NCBI RefSeq assembly: GCF_900115365.1 | Contig: NZ_FOWD01000043.1 | Coordinates: 1 to 34,372 of the forward strand | Length of the DNA stretch: 34,372 bases | From: Anaerocolumna aminovalerica | GTDB lineage: Bacteria > Bacillota > Clostridia > Lachnospirales > Lachnospiraceae | Direction: 5' to 3' | In this document: positions 26,074 to 34,174 of the stretch, piece by piece | How positions within the stretch are numbered: position 1 is the first letter of the stretch | Layout: each line of letters opens with the position of its first letter | The notes under the pieces: generated by a model | The model's input: only the letters and a program-made list of their open reading frames with translations | What the model was told of the DNA's origin: nothing | Databases searched by the model: none | Position numbers and translations under genes: made by a program

Positions 26074-27543
26074 TTATTTATTAAATACCAAAGTTTTTAC
26101 AACCACTGGCAATACGGTACCTTCTGCTACGGGTTTTCCGATATCCACATAATCTCCATCCTCAACATGAATGCTATCCAGGCACACAACGTCTTTCTTA
26201 TATTCAAGCATTCGATACATGCTTTGTCCCAATACCTTTGCCATATCGTTTTCTACTAAGATAATGAAAGGAAACTCCTGCTCCATTAATTCCTTCATTC
26301 CTGCCAGAAGACCTTTTGCATATTCAGAAACTTGCACAAAGGAAGGAGTTTTGCTTCCCTCAAAAGCAATTGCTACTTTCTGAAGGTTGCCCTCTAACTT
26401 AAACCAATTTAATTTCGTACTAATAGCTTGTTCCATGCTCTTAGCCGACTCTTCCTCTTCTTTGGATAATTTTAGAATTGGTAAGTTTTTAATGGGAAAC
26501 GCATCTTTGGTATAGGTAATCGTACTACCACTTACCTCCATGGTTTGAGTTCCCGCTCCAACTACGGTAGCCCGAATTGTTTCAACGCTTTTAAGCACCT
26601 TAAGTTCTTTGCACAAGGGTGATGTTTTGATAGCTTGTCCTAATAAGATTCCAATATCACCATATTCAAATTCATCTGCTGCTCTGTCTTCACCATAAAT
26701 ATAATCTGCAACACCGCCAGAAAAAGTAATACTTGTAATTGGGCAGCTATTTTTAATGGTTTCATCACAGGTAAACTTAGTTACCTCCTCTCCCTCTTTA
26801 TGGGTAATAAATAATGAAAACTCATCGTCCATGGGCCTAATTCCAACGCTCTGCATTAAAGCATAAACCATTGCATCCAGTATGGGCTGTAGATTTTCTT
26901 TTGTTGCTATGGTACCAACCCTTAAAGGTAAATTCTTTCGTTCAATTAACTCCTTCATCTTCTCTGACAGATAAGTGATTTCTCCCGAGTTTTTATCAAT
27001 TTTAACTAGCCGTCCACCCACGTCAAGGCATCCGGTATCTTTGACTTCCCCGTGATCAAACAAAGCAAGATTGCTAGTTCCTCCGCCAATATCAATATTC
27101 ACTACACCTGTGCGGCCTTCTTTGGAATACACATGAGCTCCGGCACCCTTTCCTGCAATAATACTCTCCAAATCAGGCCCGGCAGTTGCTACTACAAAGT
27201 CACCTGCAAATCCACTTAGTGTTTCTAATACTTCTTTTGCATTTTCCTTTCTGGCTGTCTCACCAGTTATAATCACCGCTCCTGTATTAATCCCGGTTTT
27301 TTCGATACCCGCCTTTTTGTATTCTCCTTCAATTATTTCCTTGACCTTTGTTCCGTCTATTTCGGTTGGTGAACGCAGAGGCGTAAAATATATCTCACTT
27401 CGATAGATAATTTCTTTGTCAACAATCACCACTTTGGGAACAGAGAAATTTGAGGCAATATTTTCAATCATTAACTTCGAAAAAACCAGCTGCGTTGTAC
27501 TGGTTCCAATATCAATACCTACACTTAACAGTTCTTCTCTCAT
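26074..27543 (-). CDS. eutA: Ethanolamine ammonia-lyase reactivating factor EutA
   Basis: This chaperone-like ATPase exchanges damaged cobalamin from EutBC for fresh adenosylcobalamin. The 489 residues have the actin/Hsp70 ATPase signature: the phosphate-1 motif VGIDIGTSTTQLVF near the N terminus, the phosphate-2-like GVVNIDIGGGTSNLALF near 147 and an adenosine-type SITFSGGVADYIYG near 272. The ATG at 27543 follows GGAGTAGGT. In related Firmicutes the regulators eutV and eutW often sit between eutP and eutA; here the gap is only 64 bp and they are missing. Confidence 0.94.
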   Translation of the reverse strand: MREELLSVGIDIGTSTTQLVFSKLMIENIASNFSVPKVVIVDKEIIYRSEIYFTPLRSPTEIDGTKVKEIIEGEYKKAGIEKTGINTGAVIITGETARKENAKEVLETLSGFAGDFVVATAGPDLESIIAGKGAGAHVYSKEGRTGVVNIDIGGGTSNLALFDHGEVKDTGCLDVGGRLVKIDKNSGEITYLSEKMKELIERKNLPLRVGTIATKENLQPILDAMVYALMQSVGIRPMDDEFSLFITHKEGEEVTKFTCDETIKNSCPITSITFSGGVADYIYGEDRAADEFEYGDIGILLGQAIKTSPLCKELKVLKSVETIRATVVGAGTQTMEVSGSTITYTKDAFPIKNLPILKLSKEEEESAKSMEQAISTKLNWFKLEGNLQKVAIAFEGSKTPSFVQVSEYAKGLLAGMKELMEQEFPFIILVENDMAKVLGQSMYRMLEYKKDVVCLDSIHVEDGDYVDIGKPVAEGTVLPVVVKTLVFNK

Positions 27544-27607
27544 ACCTACTCCATCTTCTTTTACTTATCTCGATAATAAAAAACCTCTGAAAGTCCAACG
27601 GCAGAAT

Positions 27608-28057
27608 CTAATCATCAATTTGTTCATGTATATAATGAAACAATTCCTCAATTCCTATTTCTTCCACTGTATCTACAAGAAAGATTTTTCGTGCACCGGC
27701 TTGTCTTAGTTCCATTTCCACTCTTTTTATATCCTCCTGGGAATCAGCTAAAGTAATTTTTGTTACAATACCAATGATTTCTTTTGCAAAGGTACCTGCA
27801 AATGCAGGAGGTATATAATTATCCCTGACTGTGGGATCACCAAGAATTGCTATTAGCTTTGCATCCACCGCCGTCATAATAAGGGCATGGTAGTAGTTTC
27901 GATTCTCCATATATTCTCCGGGAGTATCAATTGCATTTTTGTAAAACTCTACTGATTGAGTTTTTTTATACTTTAGTTCCAGTGCATCCAGCTTCTGACA
28001 CAATGTTGTTTTCCCGCTTCCGGTTCTGCCCATAAATATAATTTTTCCACTACCCAT
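27608..28057 (-). CDS. eutP: EutP, P-loop NTPase of the eut operon
   Basis: This is a small GTPase-like protein of eut operons; the Salmonella protein has been reported to have acetate kinase activity. The 149 residues carry the P loop GRTGSGKTT at the N terminus, the switch/Walker B-like IDTPGEYMEN near 43 and the nucleotide-recognition region GIVTKITLAD (TKxxL in place of NKxD). The frame opens at an ATG at 28078 with a poor ribosome site. The ATG at 28057 has GAGG at good spacing and matches the family start (MGSGKIIFMGRTG). Confidence 0.9.
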   Translation of the reverse strand: MGSGKIIFMGRTGSGKTTLCQKLDALELKYKKTQSVEFYKNAIDTPGEYMENRNYYHALIMTAVDAKLIAILGDPTVRDNYIPPAFAGTFAKEIIGIVTKITLADSQEDIKRVEMELRQAGARKIFLVDTVEEIGIEELFHYIHEQIDD

Positions 28058-28116
28058 AGTAACCTCAATTTCACACATACTTAAATTTCTTAAATCTAGC
28101 CACTTACGTATGTCTG

Positions 28117-28467
28117 TTACGTCCTTGTAATTGCTGCCGGTGTAAATAAAAGTTGTCCGGAAAGTACAGAAACTACATCTCGAATGGCAGATTCAACAGA
28201 ACTAACATCTCCGGTAATCACAAGTGCTCCGCTGAAACGGTCTATAAAACCAAGTCTTACATCCGATGCCTTAGTGGCCACATCTGCCGCAATAATCGCA
28301 CCTTCACTAGGAGTTATTGTCATAATTCCAATAGCATTTATATCATCAGTAACCAGTCCTAGTTTCTGATAAATTTCATCAGTTGGATTTGCAATAATAT
28401 GAGCAAGTGTAATTTGTTTACCAGGTACAAACTCCTGAACGATTCTTTGTTTCTCGTCGATTTGTAT
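28117..28467 (-). CDS. eutS: Shell protein EutS with apparent ATA start codon
   Basis: This BMC-H shell protein has the bent, permuted fold typical of EutS/PduU. Read from 28467 it gives 116 residues that follow E. coli EutS along the whole length: [20 protein letters not shown], then [20 protein letters not shown] and [18 protein letters not shown]. No ATG, GTG or TTG exists between the in-frame stop at 28477-28479 and the internal ATG at 28321-28323, which would remove nearly half the protein. GTGAGG lies seven bases before ATA (28465-28467), exactly where homologues start, so ATA is the likely start, possibly a mutated ATG. It begins 27 bp after eutG. Sequence error is the alternative. Confidence 0.85.
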   Translation of the reverse strand: MQIDEKQRIVQEFVPGKQITLAHIIANPTDEIYQKLGLVTDDINAIGIMTITPSEGAIIAADVATKASDVRLGFIDRFSGALVITGDVSSVESAIRDVVSVLSGQLLFTPAAITRT

Positions 28468-28494
28468 GATAAGTCCTCACCACCGTTTCCTGCA

Positions 28495-29625
28495 TTAAGA
28501 AATCTTATGAATGATTTCAGAAACATCTGAAATACCAGCCACACGAGGATTGGTTAAGATACAGGCATCCTTAAGGGCACCTTCTGCAATTGATTTCTTT
28601 TCTTTTAAAATATCTTCTGTGCTTATCTTACATTCTGTTAGTTTGGTTGGCATTTTCATCCTCTGCATCAATTTTGTAATCTCATTGATTAAGTTTTTCA
28701 CGCTTAAACGAACTGTACTGCCAGTAACACCGATGAGTTTTGCTATCTTAGCATATTTAATTGCTGCTTCTGAATAATCTTTTGGGGTGAAGCCGGTAAT
28801 ATTACTGTTAAATTCAATTACATGAGGAAGTAAAATAGCATTGGTTCTTCCATGAGGTACATGAAGTTTTCCGCCAATGTTATGGGCAATAGCATGATTT
28901 AATCCAAGAGAAGCTAGGTTAAAGGAGATTCCGGCTAAACAAGATGCATTATGCATTTTTTCTTTTGCTTCCATATCTTCCGAACTTTCATAGGAGCGTA
29001 ATAGATACTGAAACACCAGAGCCACTGCTTTTTCCGCTAAAGCATCTGAAAAATCAGTTGCTTTCGTAGAAACATAGGCTTCAAGTGCATGGGTCAGAAC
29101 ATCCATCCCGGTATCAGCTACAATAGCAGGGGGAACCGTTTTCACAAGTTCCGGCTCCAGTAATGCTACATCAGGAATTAAAACATCCGATACCAGAGGG
29201 TACTTGACACCTTTTTGTTTGTCAGTAATTACAGCAAAAGAAGTTACTTCAGATCCGGTTCCACTAGTTGTTGGAACCGCAATAAATTGCATTTTCTCAA
29301 GTTCTCCAATTTCTCTGGAAAAATGCATAATTGCTTTCGCTGAATCTATTGCAGAACCGCCTCCTACCGCAACCATAGCATCAGGTTGATAAGCAATGAC
29401 TTCCCCTACCCCTTTTACCACTAATTCCATAGGTGGGTCAGGTACAATATCACTAAATATCTGAAAGGACCCTTCTGCCAAATACTTGGTGATGGAATCA
29501 ATCATTCCGGATTTCACCATATACGGGTCGGTTACAATAAAAATTTTCTTTTGCACCAGGTTTTGCAAATATTGCAGAGCTTCCCGGCCAAATATGACTT
29601 TTGTTTTTAATTCGAATGTGTTCAT
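28495..29625 (-). CDS. eutG: Iron-type alcohol dehydrogenase EutG
   Basis: It reduces acetaldehyde to ethanol and recycles NAD+ for EutE. The 376 residues belong to the group III (iron-activated) alcohol dehydrogenases: the nucleotide motif GGGSAIDSAKA near 88, VPTTSGTGSEVTSFAV near 117, and metal ligands Asp175, His179 (MDVLTHALEAY), His244 and His258 (GLNHAIAHNIGG, LHVPHGRTNA). No obvious encapsulation helix is present at either end. AAAGGTGAT precedes the ATG. It is the first gene of the operon, after a 240-bp leader. Confidence 0.94.
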   Translation of the reverse strand: MNTFELKTKVIFGREALQYLQNLVQKKIFIVTDPYMVKSGMIDSITKYLAEGSFQIFSDIVPDPPMELVVKGVGEVIAYQPDAMVAVGGGSAIDSAKAIMHFSREIGELEKMQFIAVPTTSGTGSEVTSFAVITDKQKGVKYPLVSDVLIPDVALLEPELVKTVPPAIVADTGMDVLTHALEAYVSTKATDFSDALAEKAVALVFQYLLRSYESSEDMEAKEKMHNASCLAGISFNLASLGLNHAIAHNIGGKLHVPHGRTNAILLPHVIEFNSNITGFTPKDYSEAAIKYAKIAKLIGVTGSTVRLSVKNLINEITKLMQRMKMPTKLTECKISTEDILKEKKSIAEGALKDACILTNPRVAGISDVSEIIHKIS

Positions 29626-29656
29626 TTGTCATCACCTTTTTAAAGTTTCATAGTTA

Positions 29657-29690
29657 CCTAAATATAGTATGTATTTTTAGGATTACTATA
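29657..29690 (-). promoter_or_regulatory. Two overlapping, mutually exclusive hairpins in the eutG leader
   Basis: On the minus strand TATAGTA can pair with TACTATA (7 bp), and CCTAAA with TTTAGG (6 bp). The arms interlock, so only one stem can form at a time. They lie about 40-70 bases upstream of the eutG start. The wider leader (29641-29866) also holds GGTGAAT/ATTTACC and AGAAAGG/CCTTTCT stems, but no confident sigma-A promoter, terminator-antiterminator pair or cobalamin riboswitch core. AT-rich pairing can arise by chance. Confidence 0.3.
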
Positions 29691-29866
29691 CTTAATGTGT
29701 AAAAGTTTTTGGTAAATGTATCTTATTCACCAGTCCTGACATTTTTCTACTCTATTTATATAATGTAAGGCGTTGACAGATGAGTATTTATAATTTTTTT
29801 GGAGTTTAACTGAATATGAAAGAAAGGTGATTTATTCATCTTTCCTTTCTGCATTGAACAGCAGAG

Positions 29867-29897
29867 AAAAAGCCGCTACATTTTGGTAACGGCTTTT
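29867..29897. terminator. Bidirectional-looking terminator upstream of eutG
   Basis: AAAAGCCGCTAC and GTAACGGCTTTT form a GC-containing stem with one mismatch and a 6-base loop, with T runs on both sides. On the minus strand it follows the gene remnant at 29937-30059 and would stop transcripts from the chemoreceptor before they reach eutG. Confidence 0.8.
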
Positions 29898-29936
29898 AAA
29901 TATGTTTTTATAATGATAACTAATTTTTTCTCTTTT

Positions 29937-30059
29937 TTATCCCAGCAGCAATCCAGTTGGTGCATAAGCAGAAGTACAGCCTTTCGGCACTTTTAAATCC
30001 CGGTAAACTCCTAAAGTTTCACCAAGAGTGATACACCTCTCTGTAAATTGCGGATTAGT
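29937..30059 (-). pseudogene. 3-prime remnant of an unidentified protein gene
   Basis: Forty sense codons and a stop read like real protein (segments RCITLGETLGVYRD and VPKGCTSAYAPTGLLLG) but have no start codon. An in-frame TGA lies immediately upstream at 30060-30062, and the chemoreceptor stop is only 20 bases further. A proper terminator follows. This looks like the C terminus of a gene whose body was lost, perhaps when the chemoreceptor arrived. I could not identify the family. It is too short for certainty. Confidence 0.5.
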
Positions 30060-30079
30060 TCATTTATAAGGTTTTATAA

Positions 30080-31888
30080 TTATCTGGTCTGGAAAGTATG
30101 AATCAGGTCATTCAAATCCATTGCCATTTCGTTTAGTTTAGATATATTATTGGTAATTTCATTGACAGTCATTGCCTGTTCCTCAGAGAAAGAAGAAATT
30201 TCTTCTATAGAAGAGGAATTCTCCTCTGCTGCCTGTGAAATATGATTTAACATAAGCAAAATATTATCTTTTTTCTGATCTGTCTCATAATTACGTTCTG
30301 TAATTCTTTTAATGTCTTCTAATAAATTCTGTAATTCAATTGAAATTGTGCCAAAAATACCTTCTGTGGCCAGAACTGTATTGTTCATATTATCCACCCC
30401 TATCCGGTTCCTTTTCACAAAGTCTACTGCAGTAATGGACTGTTTCATCATTTCATTTACTTTCTCCCGGATATCTTCAGTCGCTTTTGCAGTTTCCGTA
30501 GCCAGGGCACGTACTTCTTCTGCAACTACGGCAAATCCCTTTCCTGTTTCACCCGCCCGGGCTGCTTCGATATTAGCATTTAATGCCAGAAGGTTGGTTT
30601 GTGCTGCCACTCCCGCAATAATCTTTACAATCTCGGCTATTTTCTGGGAGTGTTTATAGATTTCATTGATTACCTGTTCCATCTCCATTGAATTGGTATT
30701 GTTTTGAACACTTGCTTCTTTTAGCTCTTTTACTGAATATAGCCCTTCTTCTTTTAACTCTATGGTCTTCTTGGCTGCATATTCAATCTTAGTACTTGCA
30801 TCTGCTGTCTCTTTAATATCTTCGCCTAACAATGTGATTTCTTCTACACTATTTTGCGTATTCTGAGATTGTTCCTCGCCAAATTCTGCCATCTGGTATA
30901 TGGATTTTGAGACTTCATCTGTCATTTTAGCAACCCTGTCTGCAGAGCTTTTTAACTCCGTTGAAAACTGATTTAGGTTACTACTATTTGAACTCATTAA
31001 TTTCATAATATGATTTAATTTATCAATAAGAAGATTTACAGAGTCACCCAGCAGTTCCGTCTCATCCCGAGTTTTAAAATTGACTTTATCTACTGTTAAG
31101 TCTCCTGTTGATACTCTATGCAAAATACCGGAAATAATCTTGATTGGTTTTGTTATCTTTCTCGTAATCAATATACTTACTCCTAATGCTATAATTAATA
31201 CAATGAACAAAACCAAAAGATTATAATTTAGTATTATTTCTGAACCTCTTAACAGATCAGCATCGTATATTACTGCCGTGACCACCCAGTCCCACTGAGG
31301 GAAATATTGAGTATAGACCGTTTGATTCCCTGCATTCTCACTTACGTTTTCATCTAAGCTGTAATTTAAAGTTCCTCCTCCCTCTTTTGCTTTCTTAATT
31401 ATGTCCTGAATAATAAACCTTCCGTCTTGGGATTTTAATTGGAAAATATTATCCTTAAAAAATGGATGGGATATTACATCGCCATTGGAATTGACTATGA
31501 AGAAATGTCCGTCTTTTCCAAGATTCAAGGCATGGTATTTTAGCTTAGAATTAGCCGTAGCACCAGAGGTGGCATCCGTTTCATTTTCTGTGGCACCGGA
31601 TATAGAATCCACCTGGCTCCCATGCAACTGGCTAATTGAAACCAAAGAAGCTTCTTTTGCTTCCTCCTCTGTCATCCATTGATTCTCTCCTCTGGTATAT
31701 CCATAATTTTTATTGATTTCTAATAAAGATGTTTCTATTACATTGGTTAAAATAATCTGATTGGAGCGAGAAAGTTCTTGTTTTGCAATCCTATAATTAA
31801 TAAAAGAAATACCTGATAATGCTACAATAATAATTAATGATATAAAGAAACTGATTTTTTTGTTAATACTTATCTTTATGTCTCTCAA
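30080..31888 (-). CDS. Methyl-accepting chemotaxis protein with Cache-type sensor and two SGAT motifs
   Basis: This transmembrane chemoreceptor signals to CheA/CheW. The 602 residues comprise a first helix (about 13-33), an extracellular sensor (about 34-222), a second helix (about 223-242), HAMP (about 243-296) and a signalling domain with the hairpin tip [20 protein letters not shown]. The sensor core ([19 protein letters not shown], then [15 protein letters not shown]) resembles a single Cache_2 domain. Before it lie two motifs, DSISGAT (94-100) and DATSGAT (105-111), that match flavinylation sites of FMN-binding proteins. The start is TTG with AAGGAGG nine bases upstream. It neighbours eut but is separated by a terminator; sensing of ethanolamine is only a guess. 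Confidence 0.93.
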   Translation of the reverse strand: MRDIKISINKKISFFISLIIIVALSGISFINYRIAKQELSRSNQIILTNVIETSLLEINKNYGYTRGENQWMTEEEAKEASLVSISQLHGSQVDSISGATENETDATSGATANSKLKYHALNLGKDGHFFIVNSNGDVISHPFFKDNIFQLKSQDGRFIIQDIIKKAKEGGGTLNYSLDENVSENAGNQTVYTQYFPQWDWVVTAVIYDADLLRGSEIILNYNLLVLFIVLIIALGVSILITRKITKPIKIISGILHRVSTGDLTVDKVNFKTRDETELLGDSVNLLIDKLNHIMKLMSSNSSNLNQFSTELKSSADRVAKMTDEVSKSIYQMAEFGEEQSQNTQNSVEEITLLGEDIKETADASTKIEYAAKKTIELKEEGLYSVKELKEASVQNNTNSMEMEQVINEIYKHSQKIAEIVKIIAGVAAQTNLLALNANIEAARAGETGKGFAVVAEEVRALATETAKATEDIREKVNEMMKQSITAVDFVKRNRIGVDNMNNTVLATEGIFGTISIELQNLLEDIKRITERNYETDQKKDNILLMLNHISQAAEENSSSIEEISSFSEEQAMTVNEITNNISKLNEMAMDLNDLIHTFQTR

Positions 31889-32044
31889 CTAGCTATTCCT
31901 CCTTCGTAGGTACTCTGCCCAGTTTCCGGTATTTCAGAACCTGTACTTATATACTTTTTTCTTTTGTTTCACTATGCTATCTTACTTCATTTATTAAAAA
32001 TTAGCAATAAATCAAAAAAATTTATATAGATAATCATCCAGTCT

Positions 32045-32073
32045 AAAAAAGAGAAGACAAAAAATATCTTCTC
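32045..32073 (-). terminator. Second tsf terminator
   Basis: On the minus strand GAGAAGA pairs with TCTTCTC (9-base loop), followed by TTTTTT. It lies about 100 bp after the tsf stop and just before the chemoreceptor leader (31889-32044), in which no convincing promoter could be read. Confidence 0.75.
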
Positions 32074-32113
32074 ATAAAATAAATAAAAATTTTATCATTA
32101 TCACAGTATTCCA

Positions 32114-32154
32114 AGCAAAAAAACCGCCGGAAAAATAACATATTTCCGACGGTT
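32114..32154 (-). terminator. First tsf terminator
   Basis: On the minus strand AACCGTCGGAAA pairs with TTTCCGGCGGTT (one G-T pair) and is followed by an unbroken T run. It begins about 20 bp after the tsf stop. With the stem at 32045-32073 it forms a tandem terminator that ends the rpsB-tsf transcript. Confidence 0.88.
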
Positions 32155-32172
32155 AAGCTTAATTTTATATGA

Positions 32173-33099
32173 TTATTGACCCATTTGTTTTGCAACTTCA
32201 GCTGCGAAATCTTCTTCTTTCTTTTCGATTCCTTCGCCAGTTTCAAAACGAACGAAACTCTTAACCGCAATCTTTGAACCAAGTTCTTTGGATGCTTCTT
32301 CAAGATATTTTTGAACGGTTAGATTTCCGTCTTTTACATATAACTGATCTAATAGGCAGATTTCTTTTAATTCTTTCTTTAGACGGCCATCGATCATTTT
32401 TTCAATGATGTTTTCTGGTTTTCCAGTGTTTTCATTTAAAGTTTGAGCTTTAATGATTTCTCTTTCATGAGCAATGTAATCAGCTGGAATTTCAGATTCA
32501 TTTACATACTTTGGATTAAGAGCAGCTACCTGCATAGCAAGATTCTTTGCTACTTCTCTTGCTCCATCGTTATATACAGCAGAGTCCATTTCAATTAATA
32601 CGCCAATTCTTCCGCCGCCATGAATATAAGCTTCAACAAAGCCGTTTTCAGCAACAACTTTTTCAAATCTTCTAATATTCATGTTTTCACCGATAATAGC
32701 AATTTGAGAAGATAATTCTTCTTTAACAGTTTTGGCTGGATCAAGTTCCCATGGTTCTGCTAAAAATGCATCGATATCTGCTGCAGATGTTTTTTTCACT
32801 TGTTCAGCTACAGCTGCTACATATTCTCTGAATTTTTCATTCTTAGCAACAAAGTCTGTTTCGCTGTTAACTTCAACGATTGCTGCAATTTTGCCTTCTT
32901 CGTTTACTGTAGCATAACTAATACCTTCTGCTGCGATTCTTCCAGCTTTCTTTTCAGCTGCTGCAAGTCCTTTTTCTCTTAAGAACTCAACTGCTTTATC
33001 CATATCACCATCTGTTTCGGCAAGTGCTTTTTTACAATCCATCATGCCTGCGCCAGTCATTTCTCTTAAATCTTTTACCATTGCTGCTGTAATAGCCAT
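32173..33099 (-). CDS. tsf: Translation elongation factor Ts
   Basis: This is the nucleotide exchange factor that recycles EF-Tu-GDP. The 308 residues are the normal length. The UBA-like N terminus reads VKDLREMTGAGMMDCKKALA, and the family signature VEVNSETDFVAKN sits near 76, with a conserved VAALNPKYV segment near 190. GGAGG lies well placed before the ATG. It follows rpsB by 35 bp in the universal pairing. In most relatives pyrH follows directly; here tsf ends at a tandem terminator instead. Confidence 0.98.
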   Translation of the reverse strand: MAITAAMVKDLREMTGAGMMDCKKALAETDGDMDKAVEFLREKGLAAAEKKAGRIAAEGISYATVNEEGKIAAIVEVNSETDFVAKNEKFREYVAAVAEQVKKTSAADIDAFLAEPWELDPAKTVKEELSSQIAIIGENMNIRRFEKVVAENGFVEAYIHGGGRIGVLIEMDSAVYNDGAREVAKNLAMQVAALNPKYVNESEIPADYIAHEREIIKAQTLNENTGKPENIIEKMIDGRLKKELKEICLLDQLYVKDGNLTVQKYLEEASKELGSKIAVKSFVRFETGEGIEKKEEDFAAEVAKQMGQ

Positions 33100-33134
33100 G
33101 TTAAAATACCTCCATTTAATTGATTATGAATTGA

Positions 33135-33881
33135 TTATGCTTCTACTGCTTCCTCTACTGCTTCTTCTGCTGTTTCATCAGTACTGTCATTTAATTGAAC
33201 TCCTTGATTTGCTTCAATAACAGCATCTGCCATTTTAGCAACAATAAGTTTAACTGCTCTGATAGCATCATCATTACCAGGGATTACATAATCTAATTCT
33301 TCAGGATCACAGTTAGTATCTGCAATACCAATCAATGGAATACCTAATACGTGAGCTTCTTGTATACAGATTCTTTCTTTCTTAGGATCTACTACGAAGA
33401 TAGCATCTGGTATTTTCTTCATATTTTTAATACCGCCAAGGTTCTTTTCAAGTTTTTCCCATTCTTTCTTAAGTTCGATAACTTCTTTCTTAGGAAGAAC
33501 ATCAAAAGTACCATCTTGGGACATAGTTTCGATTTCTTTCAATCTGTTAATTCTGCTTTGGATGGTTTTGAAGTTTGTTAACATACCGCCTAACCATCTT
33601 TCATTTACATAATACATTCCGCAGCGTTCAGCTTCTGATTTTACAGAATCCTGTGCTTGTTTCTTAGTACCAACGAATAAAATTGTACCGCCGTCTGCTA
33701 CGATGTCTTTGATTGCATAGTAAGCTTCATCTACTTTACCTACAGATTTTTGTAAGTCAATGATGTAGATACCATTTCTTTCTGTGAAGATATAAGGAGC
33801 CATTTTAGGGTTCCATCTTCTTGTCTGGTGTCCGAAATGTACACCTGCTTCAAGTAATTGTTTCATTGAAATAACGCTCAT
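33135..33881 (-). CDS. rpsB: 30S ribosomal protein S2
   Basis: This is a small-subunit ribosomal protein of 248 residues. The N terminus [20 protein letters not shown] and the middle [19 protein letters not shown] are standard, as are [15 protein letters not shown] near 95 and [14 protein letters not shown] with the [20 protein letters not shown] end. An acidic Glu/Ala-rich tail closes the protein. ATGGAGG precedes the ATG. A strong promoter and a folded leader lie upstream. Confidence 0.98.
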   Translation of the reverse strand: MSVISMKQLLEAGVHFGHQTRRWNPKMAPYIFTERNGIYIIDLQKSVGKVDEAYYAIKDIVADGGTILFVGTKKQAQDSVKSEAERCGMYYVNERWLGGMLTNFKTIQSRINRLKEIETMSQDGTFDVLPKKEVIELKKEWEKLEKNLGGIKNMKKIPDAIFVVDPKKERICIQEAHVLGIPLIGIADTNCDPEELDYVIPGNDDAIRAVKLIVAKMADAVIEANQGVQLNDSTDETAEEAVEEAVEA

Positions 33882-33909
33882 AATTTACCTCCATTTGGTT
33901 AATTTCTTC

Positions 33910-33966
33910 CGTATGCCTCATTTTTTCGACTGACCCAAAAGGCACCGAGCCGAAAATCAACATACG
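33910..33966 (-). promoter_or_regulatory. Structured rpsB leader
   Basis: CGTATG and CATACG clamp a 57-base segment of the leader that contains CGGCT/AGTCG arms around a T-rich loop. The leader is about 95 bases, long for a simple ribosome site. Ribosomal operons often use such a fold for autoregulation by the encoded protein. I did not recognise a known S2 leader family; a role is inferred. Confidence 0.4.
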
Positions 33967-33983
33967 TGTATTTTGACTCAGCA

Positions 33984-34012
33984 ATTATAACACATGTTCT
34001 TCCAGATAGCAA
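33984..34012 (-). promoter_or_regulatory. rpsB: Sigma-A-type promoter of rpsB-tsf
   Basis: On the minus strand TTGCTA (-35, 34007-34012) is 17 bases from a perfect TATAAT (-10, 33984-33989). Transcription would start near 33977, giving a leader of about 95 bases before the rpsB ATG. Confidence 0.8.
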
Positions 34013-34050
34013 GGGCTTTTTTCATATTATACAAAAAAAGGTTCTATAAT

Positions 34051-34097
34051 AAATGTTGGGGTATGCAAAAGACATACTTCCAACATTTTATTTTTTA
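34051..34097 (+). terminator. Terminator at the ISL3 left end, before its transposase
   Basis: AAATGTTGG pairs with CCAACATTT, with TATG/CATA inside, followed on the plus strand by TTTTATTTTTT. It would stop transcription entering from outside the element before the transposase, a known self-limiting device of insertion sequences. Confidence 0.6.
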
Positions 34098-34174
34098 TAT
34101 TAAAATGCATCTATACGAAGCCTCTAAGTAAATGCACGTCGTCCAAACAAACATTAAAAGGAGGTTTTCGATAG

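Noticed and set aside
28359-28544. 61-codon open frame on the minus strand
   Set aside because: It overlaps the end of eutG and the start of eutS in another frame; both of those have clear family matches.
29760-29800. TTGACA and TATAAT on the plus strand upstream of eutG
   Set aside because: The spacing is only about 10 bases and no plus-strand gene follows.
29938-30056. Possible riboswitch (GGTGAAAC, GCCGAAAGGC and closing GGTGTAT/ATGCACC stems)
   Set aside because: No match to cobalamin, lysine, glycine or c-di-GMP cores could be made, and the segment reads through as 40 protein-like codons with a stop and terminator, so a gene remnant is the better explanation.
32043-32303. 86-codon open frame on the minus strand
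   Set aside because: It overlaps the 3-prime end of tsf out of frame and runs across both terminators.
33940-33952. GGCACCGAGCCG segment resembling the 3-prime hairpin of a tracrRNA
   Set aside because: It is a short coincidence in the rpsB leader; no cas gene or repeat array is present.
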